In this document: piece after piece, positions 32,044-40,320 of the stretch
How the letters are laid out: the number at the start of each line of letters is the position of its first letter
How positions within the stretch are numbered: the stretch's first letter is position 1
Assembly: GCA_002634395.1 (NCBI GenBank)
Contig: NSJM01000018.1
Location: forward strand, 1-45,647
DNA: 45,647 nucleotides
From: Candidatus Methylomirabilis sp.
Lineage (GTDB): Bacteria; Methylomirabilota; Methylomirabilia; Methylomirabilales; Methylomirabilaceae
Direction: 5' to 3'
Position numbers and translations under genes: made by a program
The notes under the pieces: generated by a model
The model's database searches: none
What the model was told of the DNA's origin: nothing
What the model saw: only the letters and a program-made list of their open reading frames with translations

Positions 32044-32142
32044 TCAGTCAAACACCGGCCGCGGCGCCTCCCAGATCCCGGACTCCCAATCGATCAACGT
32101 GCCGTAGCAATCGAAGGTCAGCACTTCGAAATCATCAAAGTT
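32044..32142 (-). pseudogene. 5' fragment of a HAD-family haloacid dehalogenase
   Basis: [20 protein letters not shown] and the following EAPRPVFD-stop are the start of a type II haloacid dehalogenase; DCYGTLIDW holds the nucleophile Asp. It breaks off after about 32 codons. The 31961-32043 DNA next to it (minus: MPADQARELQVALESEAARM) is another unidentified scrap. The upstream edge runs straight into the tail of the TGS1-like gene. Confidence 0.7.
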
Positions 32143-32887
32143 CGACTGCTGTCGTCGTGACGTAACTGCGGTGCGTCGCGGCACAAAGGCTCGCGCAGCC
32201 GATGCGTTGCTTTTGGCGTGCCCGGTTGAGCGAGTGATCAGGCGCTCTTGCGACCGCGCCCCGATCCATTTCTTGGTCTTGTGCATCGATTATTTCAGGA
32301 GCGGCAACCCAAATACAGTGTATGCAGTATGGTTTACCATATTGCTCGTTGAAGTAGAGATGTGCACCTTTTTTGATTCGTTTAAGCTCGTTCAGATCGA
32401 AGTTAAGAGGAAGCGTAATTGCCACGCTCTTTCCCAGGTCAGTCAACTTCTTGATAAGATGTAGAACATTCGGCTTGAAAGAAGAAAAGTTCAGAGACGC
32501 AAGGTTTTCATAGCCTAACCCGCCCCACGATGGATCGAAATACGCAGCATCGAAATCAAACCTTCGCCATAGTTTTATTAAGTCTCCGACGACAAAGTTT
32601 ATCTGGCTCTCAACTCCATAAACCATCGCGTTGTTTTGAGCCATTCTCGAGCGTTCATCATTGATCTCTACCGAGATGACGTGCTTGCCTTCTCGGGCGA
32701 ACGCGATAGCGCACCCGCCAATTCCCGTAAAAGCATCAAGCACGGTCTTTCCAGGAAGGTGCCTAGCAATGAAGAGAGCGACAGACTCAGACTTGGAGGA
32801 TTCAAAACCCTCTTTGTCAAATTCAATGCCGTTATCAAAACGGGAGAAAAGTTGGTGGCGATAACGCCAACCTTTTATTGCTTTCAA
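32135..32887 (-). CDS. TGS1-like (trimethylguanosine synthase family) methyltransferase
   Basis: A class I methyltransferase closest in pattern to TGS1, which methylates N2 of the cap guanine in eukaryotic RNA. Seen: [20 protein letters not shown] at the start, motif [18 protein letters not shown] near 49, [36 protein letters not shown], and [10 protein letters not shown] near 116, the counterpart of the TGS1 PPWGG motif whose Trp stacks on the guanine. Bacterial relatives exist but their substrate is unknown. About 200 residues are conserved; the last 50 (from about IIDAQDQ) look like random readthrough into a HAD remnant, so the natural end was probably replaced. The start overlaps the membrane-protein gene by four bases. 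Confidence 0.75.
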   Translation of the reverse strand: MKAIKGWRYRHQLFSRFDNGIEFDKEGFESSKSESVALFIARHLPGKTVLDAFTGIGGCAIAFAREGKHVISVEINDERSRMAQNNAMVYGVESQINFVVGDLIKLWRRFDFDAAYFDPSWGGLGYENLASLNFSSFKPNVLHLIKKLTDLGKSVAITLPLNFDLNELKRIKKGAHLYFNEQYGKPYCIHCIWVAAPEIIDAQDQEMDRGAVARAPDHSLNRARQKQRIGCASLCAATHRSYVTTTAVEL

Positions 32888-33909
32888 GCTACTTTCTTCC
32901 CATGATTCGAGAGCAGCTTCAGCGCAGCGTCAACTTGCGGATCCTTATCAACGGTCGTGAGCGTTATTGACAGTGGTTGCGTTTGGTCATATCTACCCTG
33001 GCTTTGTACTTTGAGAACGCATATGGAGTCGTAAATCTCCAGTCGCCGAGTGAAGTTCTTGTTGTGGCCCTCGTCAAGAGACTTTTTAGGTACCAAATAA
33101 ACCTCAAAGCCAGCGTCCTTCATAAGTTTCGAGAACGCCTTCAAGAGGGGGTTTAAATCAGGATTGGTAATATCGCTCGTATCCTCACAGAGGATATACT
33201 GGCGCTTACTAATTTTCTTGTCGTTGAGTGTGTTACACACGAAGTGCCTAAACGCAGCGCTCCAATTCTGATCAATGTCAGTGTAAATCTTTGGATCAAA
33301 GAACACAATTAACGACTTGGCGCTATCCGCCAACGATTGGGAAATATCGACCTGCTCTTTGCCATTGATTGAATACTCAAGATCATCGTGCTGGAGTGTT
33401 TTTAGTTCCTCGGTCAATTTATTTACATGATCTCTTGCGATAATCTCAAGGGCAGGCGCTAATTGTTCATCAACTTCATGCAAGATCTTTAAGAAGGATA
33501 GGGTGATTTCGTGGTAGCGCGGCTTCCCACTCGAAGCTCCCACTGCATCATTGATGACTCCCTGGACAATCGTATCTTTGAGTAAGTCTTTGCCCTCACG
33601 ATTAAATATTTCCGTAAGTTGGCTCCAGATGATATGAGATAACTCTGTTCTTCCTAATTGCATGAGCGCGTACTGATTGTTTAGGAGGGCAATTAGGAGG
33701 TAGCCAAAAACAAGAATCATCCCGGGTAGAATGTACAAAAGGACTGTTTTGAGTAAGTCCGCATCTAGGCTCAGCTTTTGAACAATTAGATCCCAAATCA
33801 CACGAACCAATGCGCCGCCCACCAAAAGCAAGACAACCCACAGTATGCTCTTTTTGGGAGACGTGATTGTAGGCGCCTTGTTTTGGGACTTTGTAGATTG
33901 GTCGGTCAT
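32884..33909 (-). CDS. Two-helix membrane protein of the ABC/TGS1 operon
   Basis: A 341-residue protein of unknown family. Two transmembrane helices are clear near residues 22-45 (SILWVVLLLVGGALVRVIWD) and 50-78 (TVLLYILPGMILVFGYLLIA). A helical segment follows, then a soluble alpha/beta domain from about 190 (SAKSLIVFFDPKIYTDIDQN, then KRQYILCEDTSD, then FEVYLVPKKSL, then YDSICVLKVQSQG) that could bind a ligand or a nucleic acid. No enzyme motif is visible. It lies nine bases after the permease gene and overlaps the TGS1-like gene, so it belongs to the same transcript. I infer a membrane-bound sensor or effector. Confidence 0.55.
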   Translation of the reverse strand: MTDQSTKSQNKAPTITSPKKSILWVVLLLVGGALVRVIWDLIVQKLSLDADLLKTVLLYILPGMILVFGYLLIALLNNQYALMQLGRTELSHIIWSQLTEIFNREGKDLLKDTIVQGVINDAVGASSGKPRYHEITLSFLKILHEVDEQLAPALEIIARDHVNKLTEELKTLQHDDLEYSINGKEQVDISQSLADSAKSLIVFFDPKIYTDIDQNWSAAFRHFVCNTLNDKKISKRQYILCEDTSDITNPDLNPLLKAFSKLMKDAGFEVYLVPKKSLDEGHNKNFTRRLEIYDSICVLKVQSQGRYDQTQPLSITLTTVDKDPQVDAALKLLSNHGKKVA

Positions 33910-33918
33910 CTCATTTCC

Positions 33919-34668
33919 TTATCTTGCACTGGCACCATGCCAAAACAGCCATTTTTTCTCGATAATGTGTGCTGCTAGGTAGAACAAGAGGCTTATGACA
34001 CAGGCCAAGAAAACTCCGGAAACCATTTCTTCAGTTCGTAGGTAGTAGGAACCCGTAAGGATGCGAAATCCAAGCCCCTGCCGTGCGCCAACAAACTCAC
34101 CGACCATGGCGCCGAGAACGCTCAACGGAGCTGCAACTTTTAGCGCAGCGATAAAACCTGGCAGGGAACGTGGCAAGATGAAATGCCAGAGCCTTGCCCA
34201 TCGGGTTGGTAGAACTGAGTCTGCAAATATTTGTTCGTTTGGTAATATTGAATTCTTACCTGCTATCCATCCTCCAATGAGCGGGAAGACGCATACGAGC
34301 GCGGCTGCGGCGGTCTTTGAGCCGACTCCGGAGCCAAACCAGAACGTCAGGAACGGAGCTACGACGAGGACAGGAATGCTCTGTGCAGTTGCGGTACTCA
34401 TGGCAAACAGTCTTTCCGCATGCGGCACGAAATATACGAAGATCACGGACAGAAGTGAAACAACAATTCCGATGGTTAAACCTGCAAACGCTTCTATACC
34501 CGTCACGACCGAATCAACCGCCAGTAACGTTACGTTGACCATGGCGTAATCAAACACCTCGGTGGGCCTCGGAAATACGTAACGAGGAATGCTGAACAAA
34601 ACACAGACTGCCTGCCAGGCCAGCAACACCAGGCTAATAGTAGCAGTCCATCTCAAGGCGGTTTTCAT
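33919..34668 (-). CDS. ABC permease, SsuC/TauC/ThiX type
   Basis: A 249-residue integral membrane protein of the BPD_transp_1 fold with about six helices. The coupling loop is ALKVAAPLSVLGAMVGEFVG followed by ARQGLGFRI, the EAA-type segment of nitrate/sulfonate/pyrimidine importers. It starts with a four-base overlap on the ATPase gene (TGATG-type coupling) and its partners lie immediately upstream. Substrate is set by the binding protein at 35404. Confidence 0.87.
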   Translation of the reverse strand: MKTALRWTATISLVLLAWQAVCVLFSIPRYVFPRPTEVFDYAMVNVTLLAVDSVVTGIEAFAGLTIGIVVSLLSVIFVYFVPHAERLFAMSTATAQSIPVLVVAPFLTFWFGSGVGSKTAAAALVCVFPLIGGWIAGKNSILPNEQIFADSVLPTRWARLWHFILPRSLPGFIAALKVAAPLSVLGAMVGEFVGARQGLGFRILTGSYYLRTEEMVSGVFLACVISLLFYLAAHIIEKKWLFWHGASAR

Positions 34669-35390
34669 GGGTCCACTCGGTAAGGGCTCATGGCGCTTCT
34701 TAATTGTTCGACCTCATGCATCAGGTGGGAAAACGCATCCGCCATCCGCAAACGCGGTCGCGGAAGATTTACCTGATATTCCAATAAGACCTTCGCTGGA
34801 GACGCCCCGAGCAAGATTATCCTATCAGCTAAGAACACGGCGTCAAACAGGCTGTGCGAAGTAAAGACGCAAGTAGTTTTCCTTTCTTCAAGTGTTATAT
34901 CCAAAACATCTAGAAGTGTCTCTTTGGTCCAATCGTCCAAGCCGCTCCCGGGCTCATCCAGAAGCAGCAACGGGCGTTGAAGTGATAACGCCATTGCGAT
35001 TGATAGGCGCCTCTGCATGCCTCCGGAAAGCTGCCATGGATATTTCGATTCCGCACCAGCCAATCCAAATTCTTTGAGAAATCGTTCTGGGTCAGGTGAA
35101 ACATGATTCTGGAGGCAAATGTGAATAATGTTTTGCTCGACCGTCAACCAGGGAAAGAAAACTGGGTTCTGAAAAGCGAAGGCATAGCCATTGTGGATCG
35201 GTCTCTCGAATCGGATGATGCCACCAGTTGGATGAAGGATGCCCGACAACAGGTGTAACAATGTAGTCTTACCACATCCAGAACGTCCGAGAATGGCAAG
35301 TGTCTCAGCCTGCTTGATGCTGAGCGTAACGTTGGATAGCACAGGTTGGCCAAAGTAACCAAATTCAATTTCCTGGCATAAGATCATCAT
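34665..35390 (-). CDS. ABC importer ATPase
   Basis: A 241-residue nucleotide-binding subunit with all motifs: Walker A ILGRSGCGKTTLL, Q-loop AFQNPVFFPWLTVEQN, signature LSGGMQRRLSIAMAL, Walker B LLLLDEPGSGLDD and the switch His in FTSHSLFDAVFLADR. It would drive the permease encoded right after it. The type (SsuB/TauB/ThiZ) imports small anionic or pyrimidine-like compounds. Confidence 0.9.
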   Translation of the reverse strand: MMILCQEIEFGYFGQPVLSNVTLSIKQAETLAILGRSGCGKTTLLHLLSGILHPTGGIIRFERPIHNGYAFAFQNPVFFPWLTVEQNIIHICLQNHVSPDPERFLKEFGLAGAESKYPWQLSGGMQRRLSIAMALSLQRPLLLLDEPGSGLDDWTKETLLDVLDITLEERKTTCVFTSHSLFDAVFLADRIILLGASPAKVLLEYQVNLPRPRLRMADAFSHLMHEVEQLRSAMSPYRVDP

Positions 35391-35403
35391 GGGGGGGCAG
35401 TCT

Positions 35404-36411
35404 TTATTTTGAGATGTTCTTGAAAATGGATTCCGGTTTTGGCATATCTTTAAGCTGTCCCTGATCTTTCAAATATCCTGCGACCTCCTTTACACGCTCA
35501 GCATCCAATGACCAGTCAGCAAGTTTGCCGTTGGTATCGAGCATCAGCGTTGAAACTAGCTCGAGTTTTGCCAGTTCAGTCGCATTGTTGAAGGTGGCCT
35601 TAAGCGCTTTCTTCGTGATAGCGATTGCCTCATCAGGGTGGGCGAAGGCATATTCATAACCCTCTCGTGAGGCTGCGTAAAACGCCTTCACCAGTTCTTG
35701 GTTGTTTGCCCGATATTCTTCCGTCGTGAAAAAGGTGTAGCCGTAAGAATGCACTCCCTGTGAGGCGTAAGAAAGCACCACAGGCTTTAGCCCCTTCTCC
35801 TTGAGCGTAACAGGCTGATCCGTCATGAAGCCCGTAACTGCATCAACCTGACCGTTGATCAGGGGCATTAGATCAAAGCGAAATGGTTCAAGAGTAATTG
35901 CCGTTGGATCAATTTGTGCTTTACCAAGATATGCCTTGAACAGTAATTCGGCCGCATCACCGTAAGCAATAGCGATTCGTTTTCCAAGCAGACCCTTCGC
36001 GTCACGAATTGGCTTACGATCAAGGGAGATAAGCGCATGGGGCGTGTCACGGTGAATTACAGCGAAGGCTACAATTGGGAGTCCTTGCGCTCGTGCGCTA
36101 ATGACTTGTTCAACGCCTCCAGCTTGACCGATGTCGGCAGATTTGGAAAGGACCGCTTTGATGGGATTCGAGTCCAATCCCCCAGGTAAGAACGTGATAT
36201 CAAGCCCGCGAGCTTTGTAGAAACCCTTCTCCAATGCAACGTAAAAACCGGCATGGTGACCATCTGGAATCCAGCCAAATTGGACGGTCACAGGAGTAAG
36301 AGGACGCTTGGAGGGCGTGTCCTTTTCGCAACTTGCGACTAAGAGCGCTGTAATCGAGATAAAGATAAGGAGTGCAGCAATCTTTGTTGGAATGTTCGGT
36401 TTGGTCGTCAT
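35404..36411 (-). CDS. NMT1/ThiY-type substrate-binding lipoprotein
   Basis: A 335-residue periplasmic binding protein. The start has a lipoprotein signal (LIFISITALLVASC with the Cys at 28), so the protein is lipid-anchored. FGWIPDGHHAGFYVALEKGF is the NMT1/THI5 signature, as in binding proteins for the thiamine precursor HMP/formylaminopyrimidine and relatives; later LLGKRIAIAYGD and LINGQVDAVTGFMTDQ follow the family. The true ligand could be another pyrimidine. No thiamine gene or TPP riboswitch is nearby, so its role is probably not routine vitamin uptake. First gene of a five-gene operon; a likely SD (GAGG) lies ten bases before the ATG. Confidence 0.82.
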   Translation of the reverse strand: MTTKPNIPTKIAALLIFISITALLVASCEKDTPSKRPLTPVTVQFGWIPDGHHAGFYVALEKGFYKARGLDITFLPGGLDSNPIKAVLSKSADIGQAGGVEQVISARAQGLPIVAFAVIHRDTPHALISLDRKPIRDAKGLLGKRIAIAYGDAAELLFKAYLGKAQIDPTAITLEPFRFDLMPLINGQVDAVTGFMTDQPVTLKEKGLKPVVLSYASQGVHSYGYTFFTTEEYRANNQELVKAFYAASREGYEYAFAHPDEAIAITKKALKATFNNATELAKLELVSTLMLDTNGKLADWSLDAERVKEVAGYLKDQGQLKDMPKPESIFKNISK

Positions 36412-36539
36412 CTAAGTACGCACCTCAACGTTGGGATTCCACATTCGACCCATCTACACTTAACGACGGCGAATGTTGCTTGATGTAGCATAACGGGGCT
36501 GCGGGTCAGCGACTGCGGAATGCCGTCCGCCGCGAAGTC

Positions 36540-38057
36540 TTATTCGTGTTCGGCCGCTGGATCAGCCTGCAGGTCCAGCACTGCCGCCGCAAACGCGATG
36601 TCGTACACAGTCAGATTCGACGCCACAAGCTCTTCGGACAGCCACTCACGCAGCCTCCGGTACCGTGAGTCTGCCTCGGAGAGACCACGACCGCAGTTTC
36701 TTAGGCCAAAAGCGATTCGCGTGGCAAGTAGCGACTCCGGTGGACGGTCGGTAGTGGGCTGACGACTCAAAGCCGAGAGGCGACCGGCTGGTGTGAGGAG
36801 TGACCTCAGTGCGGAGTATGCATCAAGTATGAGGCTGTCGTCCGAGATAAACGGCCCCACTTCGGCAAGCACCGCCGCCGTCCCCTCATCCCACGACACG
36901 GTTCCCTCAAGTTCCCATCTGTTTCTCGCCCATTGCTCGGTGAGAAACCGAGCGCTCCGCAACAGCAGGGGCGCCGTCGTGGCAAGAAACGTGTTGCGTT
37001 CGTCCGGCACGTCGATGTCATCGAGGAGCTTGAGCTTTGAAAGAAAGCGGTGCACGTACACTGTTGACCACAAAGCCGATGAACCCTCACCATCGCAGAA
37101 CTCGCGCCACCCACCATCCACTTGCTGAAGGAAGGGGCTCTGATCTAAGAGATCCCACGCGACCTGCGACACGCGCCGATGTCTTGGCTCCAGCAAGTGC
37201 AAGAGCTCCGCAGCTCTTGCCGTATGCCGAACGCTCTGGGCCATCGGCGGTGACTTCCGAGGGCCCGATGAAAACGCGTACTCGCGTACGACATGTAGCC
37301 ACCGGGACTTGCCGAAGTGTCTGCTCACTGCCTCTATCGTGATTGGCGCCCACGTACGAACTAGCGTAGGCTGCAGTCGCAACATTGCCTCGTAGCCCCA
37401 GTAAGTCTGGTAGTATGGCCGTTTCGGCATTTCCGTGGATGTTGTCCCTTCACCTCCACAAGACTGCCACCGTGTGGAGTCGCCACTCGTCTCCGCACCA
37501 CCAAAATAGCCCTGGAAGGGACCAGGGATCGTGATGAAGGCAGTTCGCAGGGCCGCGCACAGAGCCGGCTTGAGCCGGTGGGCCAGAGGTGCCAGATGTT
37601 GGTGCGGCGACGTTTCTGTTGAGGCTGGGTGCTCACGTGTGTGCTCGCCGGCAAGCGAAGCGATCGCATCGACAGCCTGATCAAGGCCGTATTTCGCCAA
37701 GTCGAAGTAGATCAGCTCTTCAGACCACGGTGGCCGAGCCGAGTTGTGCTCAAGAACAACAGGAAAGAGGAAACGTTCCTCGCTGCGTACTCGACGCCGC
37801 GTAATCGCCCGCTTCTCGACGAGTGTCCCGCCATGCGTCCCCCAACCCGGACGATACAAAACGACTGCGATCCGACTCTTGGATTCGAAAGGAGCCGATA
37901 GAGCCTCCTCAAGCGACCTACCGCACATTTCCCGCTGTCGATCCTGATAGACGAAAACCGGCAACTCGAGACGGGTTTTCAGCCTGTCGCGTAGCTTGAG
38001 CGCAACGCCTTCGTCTGCCGAAAGAAAGGAAATCGCAACCGAGTACGTGTAGATCAC
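36540..38057 (-). CDS. TIR-domain protein with an alpha-toroid-like C-terminus
   Basis: The first 120 residues look like a TIR domain: YSVAISFLSADEGVALKLRD, then LPVFVYQDRQREMCGRSLEE, then SRIAVVLYRPGWGTHGGTLV and EKRAITRR, whose Glu may be the NADase residue. The remainder (about 200-505) is helical with QVDGGWREFCDGEGSSALWS, then a Trp/Asp-rich repeat pattern (NRWELEGTVSWDEGTAAVLA), like alpha/alpha-toroid proteins of the prenyltransferase/squalene-cyclase superfamily. I chose GTG 38057 because GGAG stands nine bases before it; a TTG at 38105 is also in frame. Bacterial TIR proteins often destroy NAD or make a cADPR signal in phage defence. The gene points towards the ABC operon 130 bases downstream. 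TIR call is moderate; the C-terminal call is tentative. Confidence 0.6.
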   Translation of the reverse strand: MIYTYSVAISFLSADEGVALKLRDRLKTRLELPVFVYQDRQREMCGRSLEEALSAPFESKSRIAVVLYRPGWGTHGGTLVEKRAITRRRVRSEERFLFPVVLEHNSARPPWSEELIYFDLAKYGLDQAVDAIASLAGEHTREHPASTETSPHQHLAPLAHRLKPALCAALRTAFITIPGPFQGYFGGAETSGDSTRWQSCGGEGTTSTEMPKRPYYQTYWGYEAMLRLQPTLVRTWAPITIEAVSRHFGKSRWLHVVREYAFSSGPRKSPPMAQSVRHTARAAELLHLLEPRHRRVSQVAWDLLDQSPFLQQVDGGWREFCDGEGSSALWSTVYVHRFLSKLKLLDDIDVPDERNTFLATTAPLLLRSARFLTEQWARNRWELEGTVSWDEGTAAVLAEVGPFISDDSLILDAYSALRSLLTPAGRLSALSRQPTTDRPPESLLATRIAFGLRNCGRGLSEADSRYRRLREWLSEELVASNLTVYDIAFAAAVLDLQADPAAEHE

Positions 38058-38105
38058 TTGAGCTGTCTCCAATGCTTCACGCCTTGTGGTCGACCGAACT
38101 ATCAA

Positions 38106-38470
38106 ATGAGCCGTTCAAGACGCCACCATAAGCTGGTGGCCTATCCCGCTCGAAAACATCCTCACGGTTGCGGCGATTCTCCCGCCTTTGCAAGGACTTG
38201 TCAAGGTTGGTCGTGACCCGGTACTGGCCGGCGAACACTGGAATCTGTCAATGACTTTGAGACACCTGGTGTCCGAATTTAGTGTAGTGCTTCATCGCTC
38301 CGTGGCACCGGTTCGGTTTGTTGATCCATACGGCCCGTTAGAGCCATTTTGTATACGTGTTACTCCTTGCTGTCAAGGCTTGTCTGGGAACCTTATCAAG
38401 GGCGGATGCCAGTGAAGATTTCAACCATCTCTAAGAGCGCTAGCTTTGTCAACTCCCCGTACAAGCCTCC
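38106..38470. other. Intergenic stretch between TIR gene and IS element
   Basis: No gene, clear promoter or hairpin is visible. The short self-complementary site GACACCTGGTGTC at about 38261-38273 is the only symmetry. The DNA may include the upstream region of the TIR gene. Confidence 0.4.
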
Positions 38471-38477
38471 TTCCCCC

Positions 38478-38672
38478 TCAACTTAGGGGGTGTCGAGGTA
38501 TGAGTTCACTGGTGATCGTCGATTCTAAGGCAACTGTGCCGCTCGCGGTCCCCCCAGCATCGCCAGACATATCAACGTGGCCGTGCGCCCACCCATCTCT
38601 TCGAGCCGCGTGGCTCATGATGTCTGTTCCACTTCTCACGGGAGGGAAGGGGGCTGCCCAATCAGTGAACAA
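38478..38672 (-). pseudogene. Possible C-terminal tail of a TnpB-type IS605 protein
   Basis: A 64-codon frame (HAARRDGWAHGHVDMSGDAG, then TASGTVALESTITSELIPRH) resembles the low-complexity tail that follows the RuvC domain in OrfB/TnpB proteins of IS605. There is no zinc finger or catalytic Asp here, so it would be only the end of the gene. It lies beside the tnpA remnant. Low certainty. Confidence 0.25.
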
Positions 38673-39137
38673 CTACCGCCTGGAAGGCGGTAGCTTCGGG
38701 GTCTCGTCGATTAGAAATCGACTGTTATCCTCGACCGGTTCCCCTTCTTGCTCGGCGATATATTGAGCAACCATTTGATCGGTGATCGTCCCGGAGCTCA
38801 CGGCGAGATAACCCCGTGCCTACAGATGGCGGCGCCAGCAGAGTTTGCGGAGGTGCGCGAACTCTTGAAAGAGGATCCGGGAGCTGATGCCTTTGAGCCA
38901 CTGCATAATCGTGCTGGTCTCCTGATGGGGGCGGTAGGCGAGGAACAGGTGGATATGGTCGCGTGCCACCTTGCCGGAGATGATCTGCAGTTCATGCTCG
39001 AGCGCGATCTGGCGAATGAGATCGCGCACACGAATGGCGACCGACCCCACGAGGAGCGGCTTTCGATACTTGGGAATCCAGACCACGTGGACCTTGAGAT
39101 CGCATGTCGTGTGCGCTCCCAGGCGGTATTTTCGCAC
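38673..39137 (-). pseudogene. tnpA: IS200/IS605 TnpA transposase, interrupted by TAG
   Basis: A Y1 single-strand transposase gene. The intact part has LGAHTTCDLKVHVVWIPKYR, then LIRQIALEHELQIISGKVAR, then DHIHLFLAYRPHQETS (the HUH metal site DHIHLF) and GISSRILFQEFAHL. After RRHL a TAG (38820-38822) replaces the conserved Trp of RHLWARGYL; the same frame then continues ARGYLAVSSGTITDQMVAQY and IAEQEGEPVEDNSRFLID to a TAG at 38673. The catalytic Tyr (VAQYIAEQ) lies beyond the amber codon, so the enzyme is dead unless the stop is read through. The likely start is GTG 39137. Hairpins typical of the element ends are at 38673-38693 (CTACCGCC...GGCGGTAG) and about 39165-39180. Confidence 0.85.
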
Positions 39138-39312
39138 GCGCCCATACGCCCACACTCTTCGCTTCGCCTGAAGGCGAGGGGTTTTCCACCATCCCAGGAG
39201 GGGACACTCGTGACTTGTTTCCTGGTCCCTGCAGGACCGATGCTGCGCAGGTAACAACAGACAGCAAAAGGCCCAACGCGTGGCCCCCGGCTCTTTTCCT
39301 CTGACCTCAACA

Positions 39313-39515
39313 TCAGGCAGTTACGACCTGGACGGTGCTGCGGCCTCTACCGACTGGGGTGACTTCTACCTTCACTGCGATTCGTTCCTTCAGCTCATCG
39401 ACATGACTGATGACGCCGACCCGTCGGCCGGTCGCTTGAAGTTGCTCGAGCACAGACACGGCCATTGCCAGACTGTTGCTGTCGAGCGAGCCGAAACCTT
39501 CGTCAATGGCACCAC
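39313..39515 (-). pseudogene. sbcC: C-terminal remnant of sbcC
   Basis: The frame reads AIDEGFGSLDSNSLAMAVSV, then LEQLQATGRRVGVISHVDEL, then KERIAVKVEVTPVGRGRSTV to a TGA at 39313. This is the end of the SbcC/Rad50-type nuclease ATPase: Walker B with catalytic Glu (DEGFGSLD, D-loop) and the switch His (VISHV). Everything upstream of Walker B is missing, replaced from 39516 on by the LexA-like gene. Only about 67 codons remain. Confidence 0.8.
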
Positions 39516-39517
39516 AC

Positions 39518-39850
39518 TTAATCGATGATTGCCGAGCCTTGCTTGAGAACCCTGATGACTATTCCCTGGATGCGGAAGTCGCGATCGACGACAATGGGGC
39601 GATGTTCTGCGCTGGTGGAGTCAGGTTTTAAGACGAAGTAACCCGACGCTTGCGCAAAACGCTTGATCGTTGCTTCGCCATCGATCAACGCAACCACAAC
39701 ATCCCCGTCGGTCGCCGTCGCCTGTTGCCGAACGAGCGCCAAGTCGCCGTCCTCAATCTTTTCCCCAGCCACCCTTGCCTTATTCATGGAATTCCCTCGC
39801 ACCCGGAGCAGGAAGTATTTCGAGCCAGGATCGCAAGTAGGCACATGCAC
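39518..39850 (-). CDS. LexA/UmuD-like S24 peptidase domain, N-terminally short
   Basis: A 110-residue S24 self-cleaving protease domain: YFLLRVRGNSMNKARVAGEK with catalytic Ser21, then GDLALVRQQATATDGDVVVA, then ALIDGEATIKRF with catalytic Lys63, then a normal end. LexA and phage repressors add an N-terminal DNA-binding domain; none is encoded here, and the DNA just upstream is a repeat-rich region. It may be a UmuD-like protein or a truncated lexA. The start is GTG 39850; the true N-terminus may be lost. Its end abuts the sbcC remnant. Confidence 0.7.
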   Translation of the reverse strand: MHVPTCDPGSKYFLLRVRGNSMNKARVAGEKIEDGDLALVRQQATATDGDVVVALIDGEATIKRFAQASGYFVLKPDSTSAEHRPIVVDRDFRIQGIVIRVLKQGSAIID

Positions 39851-40065
39851 ATCCGTCCGGTACGGGCACTACAGGTGAGGACTCGACATTCTCCCGATTA
39901 GCGGGCCGAGATCGACCCCATCCCTACAGAGTTGTCATGACAGGACGAGGGACGGGTTGCGCTTTCAACCCCTATTTTCGGGAAACCCCGTAACGTAGCA
40001 GCCGCAGCGCTACGCGTTCCACCATACGCGTTCTCGGCGGAGACTCGGTTGAGGCGATGGACCCT

Positions 40066-40091
40066 TGGATACCGGCTTGCGCCGGTATGAC
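40066..40091. repeat. Short palindrome of the dispersed family
   Basis: TGGATACCGGCTTGCGCCGGTATGAC matches the right half of the repeat at 941-1007. It forms a GC-rich hairpin (ACCGGC/GCCGGT). The surrounding 39851-40320 gap has no gene. Confidence 0.6.
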
Positions 40092-40320
40092 GGACTCGCG
40101 GCAAGCCGCGGAGAATGAACCCTCCGTAGATGCATAATATAGTAGCCCCCCACTCAGGATTACACTTAGGAGCCAGATGTCAGGCATGAGCGAGCCCGGG
40201 GAGCGTGGCGGGAGTCATAAGAGGTAAGTAATGAATGAAGGTGTTTACATAGCCTCTTCTGGAAGCCTATCATTGGTTCAACGATTATATGGCTGGATCT
40301 CAAGGAAAAGGAGGATCGTC

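Noticed and set aside
1531-38822. Genome-wide reassignment of TAG to a sense codon
   Set aside because: Several genes here appear to end normally at TAG, and the tnpA frame itself ends at TAG after the internal one; two interrupted genes are not enough to propose recoding.
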